Assembly: GCA_948099385.1 (NCBI GenBank)
Contig: CANUEZ040000163.1
Coordinates: forward strand, 8,625,001-8,689,000
DNA from: Fasciola hepatica
Taxonomy: Eukaryota; Platyhelminthes; Trematoda; Plagiorchiida; Fasciolidae
Direction of reading: 5' to 3'
Length of the DNA stretch: 64,000 nt
Under the pieces are notes generated by a model that saw only the letters and a program-made list of their open reading frames with translations, searched no databases and had not been told where the DNA came from. The position numbers were made by a program, and so were the translations under genes. The first letter of the stretch is position 1. Each line of letters opens with the position of its first letter. This document shows positions 42,568 to 52,139 of the stretch, in pieces.

Positions 42568-43305
42568 AGAGGCGTACCGGCCGATATATACTCAGATAAT
42601 GGATCGAACTTTGTGGGCGCTCAACGGGAATTGCAGCGTTGGCACAAGAACATAAACAGGGACGAACTGCAGAATCGAACCGTGGCCTACGGCTTACGAT
42701 GGCATTTCAACCCCCCACAGGCCAGTCACCGAGGCGGCATATGGGAACGCATGATCCGGTCCGCCAGACGGATATTGCTGTCAATCATGGAGCGGCAGCC
42801 GCCCGACGACGAGACGCTGAACACCGTCATGACTGAGGTGGAGCGAATCCTGAACAACCGCCCCCTGGTTCCAGTATTGAACGGCGACCCCACCCACCTG
42901 GCGCTCACCCCGAACGACTTATTGACGCTAAGGTCGAACGAGGGTTTCCAAGGGCCGGTAAACCTTCGTGGGAGCTACCCCCACGGGTGGAAGCAAGCGA
43001 ACTATCTGGCCAAGGTCTTCTGGAGGCGATGACTACGGGAGTACCTACCGGCTTTGCAGACTCGACAGAAGTGGCTGGCCAAAACAAGACCATTCAAAGT
43101 TGGGGACGTGGTTATGATCGCCGACGAACGCGCATATTTCAGCGCTTGGTCTTTGGGAGAAGTTACGGGAACCATCAAAAGCACTGGCGAAATGATAAGA
43201 ACGGTGAAGGTGAAGACAGCTAACGGAGTGCTCATTCGTGACATACGCAGTATTAACCTACTCGAGAGCGAAGACGGAGGAGTTGATAACCCTGTGGCCC
43301 AGTAA
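42568..43305 (+). pseudogene. BEL-6 integrase, core and C-terminus
   Basis: Continues with ADIYSDNGSNFVGAQ (second Asp) and HRGGIWERMIRSARR (Glu), LNNRPLVPVLNGDPTHLALT and NYLAKVFWRR, then a TGA (TGG Trp in BEL-3). It ends with KVGDVVMIADERAYFSAWSLG and VKTANGVLIRDIRSINLL at the TAA 43303-43305. Catalytic residues are present but split across stops. Confidence 0.9.
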
Positions 43306-44006
43306 ACCTTTTCACACCAGTAATCGAGGTGGATAAAGAAACACCATATATACCACACAATCTCCGTCAAACACGTTAAGGTGCTCGCGGTCCCTTCGTT
43401 GACATTACAGAAGGTTCTTTCCGATAGGTGGTGATGAGTGCGATTCCATTATACATCCCGATACATACACGCATGCACGACGCACTCTACATCCCGTAAA
43501 CCCATCATACATGTGACAGTGTTCTTTGCTTGCCTTTTGTTGACGCTACCGAATGCCCCTTGCATATGTGGAAGCAGCGGAGCTCAGGTCACACACACAT
43601 GCTACATTTACCCGTTTTCTTGCCACGCGGTCTTTTGTTGACATTGGAGAAAGTCCTCCTTTGGTGTATAGTCATACCTGTGATTTCATTGTAACCCCGG
43701 CACACACACACACACGCACACGCACACATACACACTCAAGCACGTACATCCAGGACCGGAAGGCCCCTTACGAGGACAACGTCTATGTGACCATTCACGC
43801 CCGCCATCGGTCATTTGGTCTTGTGGAAGATGTAGACTAGCCCCACGTCTATGTATCCAATGGATTAGGTGCGACCAGTAGTAGAACGTCGACGACGAGC
43901 ATTAGACGCGCGCACTGACAGCAGGGCCTAGGCAGGTAGGAAGAATCAGTACCTTTATACCGAACCTTTGACTCTGCTGAGGATCTAGGAGGATTTTGGT
44001 GGGCGG
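43306..44006 (+). other. BEL-6 3' UTR with repeat blocks, CA microsatellite and polypurine tract
   Basis: About 700 bp, no env-like ORF. Three degenerate blocks start at cgttgacattacagaagg (43404), tgttgacgctaccgaatg (43539) and tgttgacattggagaaag (43635). A (CA)n tract lies at about 43701-43735. The point matching the BEL-6 insertion site in BEL-5 is gtcta at 43781-43785. The tract aggaggattttggtgggcgg directly before the LTR (43987-44006) is the likely polypurine tract and is conserved in all copies. Confidence 0.8.
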
Positions 44007-44382
44007 TGTAACAGCCGGTCGTGGAAAATCCCACTTTTTCCCTCGCGATTCAGCGTTTTTCCCAACATCACTCATTTTCATACACTATTGACTCGTCTTT
44101 ACGAACTGGTTATTTTCTGGACCAATTGTTGTTTGTTCGCACCCAGAGCGCTATTTTGGCACATCCTTGTTCAGGACCTGCGTGACGCACGTGCTGTCTG
44201 CTCACACGCTGCTATTCGGTTTCTCGTTGTTGAGACTTTGTGATCGTATTATTGAGGTTTGTATATTGTTTATGTCATTGTTTATTTTAATAATCTAGTA
44301 TCGTAGAATATCACGGATAATCGTCTTCTGATTTCGGGATCCGTTGCGAATTTGGCTACGCATTGCTCAAACGTTCGTAACA
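44007..44382 (+). repeat. 3' LTR of BEL-6
   Basis: 376 bp, tgtaacagccggtcgtgg to acgttcgtaaca, followed by the duplication tagac. Confidence 0.95.
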
Positions 44383-44387
44383 TAGAC

Positions 44388-44854
44388 GATGTCCTCGTAA
44401 GGGGCCGTCCGGTCCTGGATGTACGTTCTTGAGTGTTTGTGTGTGCGTGTGTGTGTGTGCCGGGTTTACAATGAAATCACAGGTATGACTATACACCAAA
44501 GGAGGACTTTCTCCAATGTCAACGAAAGACCGCGTGGCAAGAAAACGAGTGAATGTAGCATGTGTGTGTGACCTGAGCTCCGCTGCTTCCACATATGCAA
44601 GGGGCATTCGGTAGCGTCAACAAAAGGCAAGCAAAGAACACTGTCACATGTATGATGGGTTTACGGGATGTAGAGTGCGTCGTGCATGCGTGTATGTATC
44701 GGGATGTATAATGGAATCGCACTCATCACCACCTATCGGAAAGAACCTTCTGTAATGTCAACGAAGGGACCGCGAGCACCTTAACGTGTTTGACGGAGAT
44801 TGTGTGGTATATATGGTGTTTCTTTATCCACCTCGATTACTGGTGTGAAAAGGT
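44388..44854 (-). other. BEL-5 proximal 3' UTR
   Basis: Non-coding. It carries the TG tract at about 44430-44460 and the three gtcaac(g/a)aa blocks, mirroring the BEL-6 3' UTR. Confidence 0.85.
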
Positions 44855-46510
44855 TTACTGGGCCACAGGGTTATCAACTCCTCCGTCTTCGCTCTCGAGT
44901 AGGTTAATACTGCGTATGTCACGAATGAGCACTCCGTTAGCTGTCTTCACCTTCACCGTTCTTATCATTTCGCCAGTGCTTTTGATGGTTCCCGTAACTT
45001 CTCCCAAAGACCAAGCGCTGAAATATGCGCGTTCGTCGGCGATCATAACCACGTCCCCAACTTTGAATGGTCTTGTTTTGGCCAGCCACTTCTGTCGAGT
45101 CTGCAAAGCCGGTAGGTACTCCCGTAGTCATCGCCTCCAGAAGACCTTGGCCAGATAGTTCGCTTGCTTCCACCCGTGGGGGTAGCTCCCACGAAGGTTT
45201 ACCGGCCCTTGGAAACCCTTGTTCGACCTTAGCGTCAATAAGTCGTTCGGGGTGAGCGCCAGGTGGGTGGGGTCGCCGTTCAATACTGGAACCAGGGGGC
45301 GGTTGTTCAGGATTCGCTCCACCTCAGTCATGACGGTGTTCAGCGTCTCGTCGTCGGGCGGCTGCTGCTCCATGATTGACAGCAATATCCGTCTGGCGGA
45401 CCGGATCATGCGTTCCCATATGCCGCCTCGGTGACTGGCCTGTGGGGGGTTGAAATGCCATCGTAAGCCGTAGGCCACGGTTCGATTCTGCAGTTCGTCC
45501 CTGTTTATGTTCTTGTGCCAACGCTGCAATTCCCGTTGAGCGCCCACAAAGTTCGATCCATTATCTGAGTATATATCGGCCGGTACGCCTCTTCAGTTGA
45601 TAAAGCTCTGCAAGGCCCGTAGAAACGAATCGGTCGTCATCGAATGTGTGACTTCTAGGTGTACCGCACGTGATTTCATGCACGTCATGATACATCCGTA
45701 TCGCTTTTCTAATCTTTTCCCGCACTTGATCCACAAGGGCCCGAAATAGTCCAACCCGGTGTCACTGAACGGCCACCAGCCCGTAGTCACCCTGCATTCT
45801 GGAAGTGGGGCCATGAGTTGTTTGCCTGCTGCGGCATTGCGTCTCCTGCATTGCACACACCGTCGGATTACGCGTTTTACAGTCTCTCGTCCTCTCAACA
45901 ACCAAAGACGCTTTCGGATGACGCTCGTCACGTGACTTTCCCCGGCATGTCCCTCCACGGCGTGGACGTGTTGAATCATTAGCTCTACTACAGGTTGTCT
46001 CGCAGGCAGCAGTATAGGATACTTTGTGTCGAAGTTCAGGTGGGCGTTGGTCAGCCTACCATCCACCCGCAGCAGTCCGTTGATGAGTTTGGGGTTTAAA
46101 CGCTTCAGCTCGCCTCTTGGAGATGGCACGTCTTCATTGGTCAGCCCCACTTCTTCCGCCCTCTTGAGTTCTCGGGCGAAAGCCTCGCGTTGTATCATTC
46201 TGAAAATATCGTACTCTGCCGCTTGTAGCTCATCGGGACCTATCGGGCCGACCGGTATCTGACCTGAGGGCCGTAGCCCTTTCATGACTAGTAAATTTCT
46301 CTTGAACCTGGTTAACCAAACTAGCGAACGAAGCGTCTTCATCCAGGAAGAAAACCTGACCAGTCGCGATAAAATGGACGACGCTTCGACGACGTTGGTT
46401 GCTATCACTACGCCTTTGATCTCCAGTTCCAATTCCGTAGGGGGCTTTAATTCGGACACGGGCCAGTCCTGTTTGGGCACTTGCAGGAAGTTTGCCCCCC
46501 CTCCGTCCAC
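44855..46510 (-). pseudogene. BEL-5 integrase, three fragments
   Basis: Same content as BEL-6: 305-codon N-terminal frame (45593-46510) with HHCC and WWPFSDTGLDYFGPLW; core 45128-45592 with YSDNGSNFVGAQ and HRGGIWERM; C-terminal frame 44855-45106. Stops at the two positions seen in BEL-6 (after ALQSFIN and after FWRR). Differences from BEL-6 are a few substitutions, including Ile to Thr two residues before the first catalytic Asp. Confidence 0.9.
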
Positions 46511-46539
46511 GTGTCCAGTTGCCTAAAGTTGGTCGCACC

Positions 46540-47343
46540 TCAGGAGCACAGGTCGGCCGGATTATCTCCAGACCTGACATGACTCCACTGGTGCGTGGCT
46601 GATTCATCGTGGATAATCGTGAGCCGGTTAGCAACGAAAGTACTAAACCGGCTCCGTACGTTGTTAATGTAGTAAAGTACTATCGTTGAATCCGTCCAGA
46701 AGCTCACCGACCAAATGTAGAGATCGAAACATCTCTTCACAGCTTGCACCACCCTGACTGCCAACACGGCTGCGCTGAGTTCAAGGCATGGGAACGAGGC
46801 CGACTTCAGTGGGGCAACGCGGGCTTTGGCGAACAGGATCCTCGTGGTATATTGTCCATCTCCTGTGCACCATCGTCCGTACACCACAGCTCCATAACCG
46901 ACTTCGGATGCATCGGAAAAAGCATGTAGTTCTCCAGTCCGTGTCGTATGGCCAGGAGTCAAACATCGTGGGATTCTTATGTCCCCTAATTTCTTCAAGG
47001 TGTTCAAAAATTCTTCCCAGTCCAGCCGGTCCCCTCGGTCCAGTGACTGGTCCCAATCAACTTTCTTACGGCACAGCCGCTGCAGCAAGATCTTTCCGGG
47101 TAGCAGCCATGGTGAGACGAAACCGAGCGGGTCGAACAAACTTGAGACGGCAGATAGTATGCCACGACGGGTTATTGGCAGCTCGGGAACGTTCAGTTCG
47201 AAAACAAATTGTCCGTTTCCGCCTCCCATTGTATCCCAAAAGTGCTTTCGATATGAAGTGGAGAGCCGTCCAAATCTCTTACCCTTTCGGCCTTTTCGTG
47301 ATACGGGATGACCTTCAGCACTTCTGAGGCGTTCGACATCCAT
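46540..47343 (-). pseudogene. BEL-5 connection and RNase H
   Basis: 267-codon frame identical by eye to the BEL-6 counterpart, with all four RNase H acidic residues, the FDPLGFVSPW signature and the TGA after PADLCS. Confidence 0.88.
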
Positions 47344-47989
47344 TTAGTTAGATGGAAGCCACCCTCTTCCAGCAATCTCGTCAGACCCCTGAACTGATCT
47401 ACAGCTGATTCCACATCATCGAATGACCCAAGGTAGTCGTCGGCGTAGAAGTTCCTGCTGACGCTTTCTACCACCGTCCGATGTACTGGATCGCCATGTT
47501 TGTTCGCTGATTCTCGGAGCACGTAGTTCGCACAAAATGGTGACGATATGGCTCCGAAGGGGTGGACGGTCATCCTATAATTCACCACTGCGTTGTCCCG
47601 GTCGCTACCTTCCCACCACAGGAAACGCAAAGCATCTCGTTCTCCTACCGGAATCTTCACCTGATGGAACATTTCCCTAATGTCAGCAGACAAAGCCACT
47701 TTACCCACTCTGAAACGGCACAGAACATCGATCAGTGGTGTGGTCCAGTCAGGCCCCTGTAGTAGGCGATCGTTTTACGACTTGCCCTGGAACTTGGCCG
47801 CACAGTCGAAAACCACGCGCATTTTATTGGGTTTCTTGGGGTTCATAACCGGATGGTGAGGCAGATACCAGATACCCCTTTTGCTGTCGGTGTTAACAGG
47901 CACCTTTTCAACGTAACCGAGGGCCTCGTTTCGCTTCATCAAATCAGCGTATCGTTCCCACAGATTCTGGTCTCGAATGAAGCGTTCTT
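47193..47989 (-). pseudogene. BEL-5 reverse transcriptase
   Basis: Same as the BEL-6 RT: TAA after FQGKS, catalytic ALSADIREMFHQV, FYADDYLGSF with Ala before the Asp pair, and the ETDNLFSN frameshift. 171 open codons follow the stop. Confidence 0.9.
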
Positions 47990-49684
47990 TTAGTCGTAGT
48001 AATCGTTGGAGAACATAATTTCTGTTGTCAGTCCACGGGTCGACCGGTGTGCGCCATGGGAGGGGAACCTCGAACTGTTTTTGAGGCCTCTAGAGCCTTG
48101 CCGCACCGTTTGTAGAGCGAAGTGATCCTCTTGAGACAACGTCGGTCTTTCGTCTCCAACGTCATGAAACTCCTTTTCATACAGCCGTTGCAGATGATAC
48201 TCTATGCGGTCCGTTTCGGCGGATAAATAATTCACGGAACCGCGTACCCCTACTGCACCGTATAACATCCATCCCAGAGCCGTGCGTACGGCATAAGGTG
48301 CCTGGCGGTCGCCCACTCTTTGGTCAAGCACCCAATGCGCTTCTGGCACGTCGCATCCGATGAGGAGATCCACCTCATCATCTTCCCAGTCTACAACGGT
48401 TACATCCTGCAGGTGGGGCCATCGAGTCAAGATTGCGTTCACCGACCTTGGTGCTCGCATGGGGAGATCCGCTAACGTGAATGCCTCCGTTGGTTCAATT
48501 TCCTCGTTAGTGTCTAGAGAGATGAGTTGCAGCCTTAATCTACCGGCAGTCATTACCTGTGTTCCGCCCACCGTGCTCACTGCTAACGACGTCGCACCTT
48601 TAGCCAGTTGGTGTTTGTCGGCAAACCGCTCTTTCACTAAAGTGGTGTCGGATCCACTATCAACGAAAGCCAACGCCTTGACTATCCCAGTCGGAGTCAC
48701 TACTCCCACGGCCACTAAGCCTAAACGTACCGGTTTACTGGCAGATTGTGAAGTTGAACAAATCACGCTGGGCTTGGCACTCGCCTCGGATATGGTTACT
48801 CTCGCCTGATGCAGCAGCCGATGGTGTCTGCCCGTGCAGCCCTCGTAACCACATCGATTCCTTATTCTACAAGCTGCTGCCCGGTGCGTGGTGTTAAGAC
48901 AGATGAAACATGCTCCTGCCATCCTCGCCATTCTCCACCGTTCGTCTATTGTGGCGTTGCCGAACTTGGGGCATTCTGGTAGGCCATGGCTAGTACCACA
49001 GGATCTGCAATTTGGTTTCGCCGTAGCATCTCGTGAAATGACGTGTGTGTTGATCCAAGGCTGGTACATTGGATATTCCCGTACAAGGGTTTGGACTTGG
49101 CTAGTACCGGGCTTGTTTGCTCGGTTGCTGTCCCGGATGAGTCGGCCGAATCTGCTGTCAGCTATCTTCGTTTGCCTGTCTAAGTATTCAGTCAGGTCTT
49201 CGAAGTTGGCTTCTCTGTCGCCTCGGCTTATCCGTTCTGCTTCTTCCGCCCACCGACCCTGTAGTTCGGGAGAGAGGTGACGGACTATGCCTTCCAAAGT
49301 GTGCATGGCGTCTAGGTCAGCCCTGTAATCTAAATGGTCGAGGGCTATTGAGCAGTTCTGCATCTTGATCACCAGGTCGGACATGGTGTAGACGTCGCCC
49401 TTGGTTTTCTTTGCCTCTGCCATCACGCCCTCTATTAGGTTACGGGCTACTTTGAAAGGTTGGCCAAACAAGTCCCTCAGAATCTTTCTTGCCCTTGTGT
49501 AGCCTTGTTCTGGATCGAGCATGGTGCACCCGTCGATAGCTTCTCGCGCTCGGCCTCGGCAGTAGTGAGTAAGGTAAAGAAGCCTTTGCCCAGGGTCGGT
49601 TACCTTGTTTTCAACGAACGTCTCGAACTGTTTGACAAACTTGCAATATTGCTCAGCTCGCCCGTCGAAAACCGTTAACTCCAC
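47990..49684 (-). pseudogene. BEL-5 main Gag, zinc knuckles and protease
   Basis: Reads identically to BEL-6 over the 564 codons compared: Gag core, three Cys/His knuckles, DSGSDTTL protease motif and the IMFSNDYYD frameshift before RT. The same phase continues upstream to the shared TAA at 49712-49714. Confidence 0.9.
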
Positions 49685-49711
49685 TCTAGGCAGATCGATC
49701 GATGGTGGCTT

Positions 49712-50053
49712 TTAGTCGGCGACCAACGTGGGGTTCCCTACCTTATTGCACCCTAACCTATCTGAAGTGTCGAAGTCACTGGTCTCATGCTCTCGCTCCT
49801 TCTGTGTACACTTCTCTGCTTCCTGCGCCTGTAGTCTAGCCGAAAGTAACTGTTGCTCTAGTTCTAGTATTCTCAGCTTATATAAATCGACATCCTTACG
49901 ATCAATATTGTTTTCAATAACACATGAACTAGCACTGACAGGACTAGGCGATCTAGCATTAACTAAAGAATCATATGTACCCAAAACCTCCCCAGAGACT
50001 TGCCGTATTACTTCCTGTCCGGATTCGACTGCTTTTGATCCTTTTCTTGGCAT
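49712..50053 (-). pseudogene. BEL-5 Gag N-terminal segment ending at TAA
   Basis: ATG read from 50053 (MPRKGSK), coiled-coil stretch, GNPTLVAD and the in-frame TAA, as in BEL-3 and BEL-6. The leader has a small difference (tcaattttgg) just upstream. Confidence 0.87.
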
Positions 50054-50096
50054 TTTGCGTGATTTTTCCTCGTTCCAAAATTGATCTATTGAGTAT

Positions 50097-50473
50097 TGTA
50101 ACGAACGTTTGAGCAATGCGTAGCCAAATTCGCAACGGATCCCGAAATCAGAAGACGATTATCCGTGATATTCTACGATACTAGATTATTAAAATAAACA
50201 ATGACATAAACAATATACAAACCTCAATAATACGATCACAAAGTCTCAACAACGAGAAACCGAATAGCAGCGTGTGAGCAGACAGCACGTGCGTCACGCA
50301 GGTCCTGAACAAGGATGTGCCAAAATAGCGCTCTGGGTGCGAACAAACAACAATTGGTCCAGAAAAACAACCAGTTCGTAAAGACAAGTCAATAGTGTAT
50401 GAAAATGAGTGATGTTGGGAAAAACACTGAATCGCGAGGGAAAAAGTGGGATTTTCCACGACCGGCTGTTACA
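50097..50473 (-). repeat. 5' LTR of BEL-5
   Basis: 377 bp, plus-strand tgtaacgaacg to ggctgttaca, followed by cgggc. The terminal tgtaac differs from the tgttac of its 3' LTR. Confidence 0.94.
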
Positions 50474-50728
50474 CGGGCCTTGCAGAGCTTTATCAACCGA
50501 AGAGGCATACAGGCCGATATATACTCTGATGTGGTTATGATCGCAGACGAACACGCACATTTCAGCACCTGGTCCTTGGGAGTAGTTATGGAAACCGTCG
50601 AAAGCACTGACGGAATGATAAGAACGGTGAAGGTGAAGACAGCCAACGGAACGCTAATTGGCGACGTACGCAGTGTTGGCCTCATCGAGAGTGAAGGCGG
50701 AGAGGCTGATAACGCTGAGGCCCAGTAG
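50474..50728 (+). pseudogene. BEL-4 integrase C-terminal remnant
   Basis: Reads ADIYSD fused to VVMIADEHAHFSTWSLG, then RTVKVKTANGTLIGDVRSVG, ending NAEAQ-TAG. The core Glu and intervening 170 or so codons are absent, exactly as in BEL-2. Confidence 0.88.
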
Positions 50729-51347
50729 ACTATTTCGCATTCACCTTCGAGGTGGGTAAAGAAACCCCATATATTGAAGCAATCCCGACACACTGACGTA
50801 TCGAACCATCATACACCCCGACGCACACACTCACTCCGTCAAACACACTACAGTGCTCACAGTCTTTTGTTGTCGTTACAGAAGGTTTTTCCGATATGTG
50901 GTGATGAATGCGAATCCATTGTACATCCAGACACATACGCACATAGCCGATGCACACTACACACCGCAACCCTTATCAAACATGTGACAGTGTTCGCTGT
51001 TTGTTTTTGTTGACGTTACTGAATGTCTTTTGCACATGTGGAGGTATCGGCAATTACGTCATACACACATACTCACGCAAGCACATACGGCCAGGGCAGG
51101 ACGGCCTTTCCAATGACAGCATCAATGTTTCTCCTTCACGCCCGACTTTGGTCATTTGTTCTTGTAGAAGATTTAGAATAGCCTTGCGTCTATGTGACCA
51201 ACGGAACAGGTGCGACCATGAGTAGAACGTTGACGACAAGCATTAGGCACGCGGGCTTACAGCAGGGCCTAGGTAGGTAGGAAGAATCAGCACCTTTATA
51301 CCAAACCTTTGACTCTGCTAAGGATTCGGGAGGATTTTGGTGGGCGG
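50729..51347 (+). other. BEL-4 3' UTR
   Basis: Non-coding, near-identical to 10262-10881, ending in the conserved ggaggattttggtgggcgg tract. Confidence 0.8.
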
Positions 51348-51723
51348 TGTGACTACCGGTCGTGGAAAATCTCCCTAAAACCTTTGCTATTCAGTGTTTT
51401 TCTTAACATCACTCACTTGCTTACACTATTGACGTGTCTTTATGAACTGTTGGTTTTTACGGACCGATTGTTGTTCGTTCGCGCCCAGAGCGCTACTTTG
51501 TCATATCCTTGTTCTGGACCTGCGTGACGCACGTGCTCCTTACTCGCAAGCCACAATTCTGTTCCCGTTTGTTGAGTCCTCGTGATCTCATTATTGAGGT
51601 TTGTATCTTTTTGATGTCATTTTTCATTCAATAATCTAGTATCGTAGAATATAACGGATAATCGCCTTTTGATTGCAGGATCAGTTATGAGTTTGGCTAC
51701 GCATTGTTCAAACACGCGTTACA
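51348..51723 (+). repeat. 3' LTR of BEL-4
   Basis: 376 bp, tgtgactaccggtcg to cacgcgttaca. Much closer to the BEL-2 LTR than to the BEL-4 5' LTR. Confidence 0.92.
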
Positions 51724-52139
51724 CGGGTTCCAAAGGGCTTGAGCTGGAGCTGGCCTAACCATGAGCCTATCGTGGTTTCATGACACAGTCCTTCGCATGC
51801 TGTACTGTAAGCCTTTGGGAACCGCTCCTAATGATATGGTGGTCACCGAAACTGTGGCAGTGTCCAGGGCCCGCCTAGACGGTTGTTGGTCAGAAACCTT
51901 TCCTGACTGCGTTTGCCATCATCCCCAATGAAACGTTCTTCTCAGTTCAGCCTTTGCCGCGTGTTTCCACCCATTTTCAGTCAGTTTCTGTTCATTGTTT
52001 ACCCGGTGTTTATCTCTTGAAAATTTTTCCCAGTTTCACGATTTACGCTCTCCCCTCCCCGTCTACCTTGTTTTTTACCACTGACAAGTAGCCGGTTCAC
52101 TCGGCCGCACAATATAAGAGGGGCCAGCTGCTGGGCGTC
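51724..52139. other. Unassigned, between BEL-4 and LINE L6
   Basis: No domain recognised. It may be 5' sequence of L6. The Gypsy integrase that would be expected on this side if BEL-4 were a simple insertion is not present. Confidence 0.4.

Larger units (their letters stand above)
37689..44382 (+). mobile_element. BEL/Pao copy BEL-6, complete length, innermost of the nest
   Basis: Full-length 6,694 bp plus-strand element with LTRs of 376 bp (37689-38064 and 44007-44382) that differ at a single position by my reading (tgtaatag versus tgtaacag), and a 5 bp duplication TAGAC. This is the youngest insertion in the window. It is nearly identical to BEL-5, into which it inserted in opposite orientation. 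Coding capacity is destroyed by lesions that BEL-5 shares: gag TAA, gag-RT linker frameshift, RT stop, RT-end frameshift, stop after RNase H, frame change at a G-run, and two stops in integrase. Confidence 0.96.
44383..50473 (-). mobile_element. BEL/Pao copy BEL-5, main segment
   Basis: Minus-strand BEL copy from its 5' LTR (50097-50473) to the point in its 3' UTR where BEL-6 inserted; the rest is 37087-37688. Total length without BEL-6 is about 6,688 bp. Flanked by CGGGC duplications, it integrated into the BEL-4 integrase. It shares every major lesion with BEL-6. Only a few substitutions separate the two coding regions (for example GRIP/GQIP, DIGLDYF/DTGLDYF, MERQPP/MEQQPP). Confidence 0.95.
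50474..51723 (+). mobile_element. BEL-4, right segment
   Basis: Continuation of BEL-4 after the BEL-5 insertion: end of the integrase core (LQSFINRRGIQADIYSD), the shared deletion of about 525 bp, integrase C-terminus, 3' UTR and 3' LTR. Near-identical to BEL-2 at 10006-11257, including the deletion joint (atatactctgatgtggttat). Confidence 0.9.

Noticed and set aside
43306..44006. Possible env-like gene between integrase and 3' LTR of the BEL elements
   Set aside because: Only short frames with no signal peptide or membrane segment; the 700 bp is non-coding repeat sequence.
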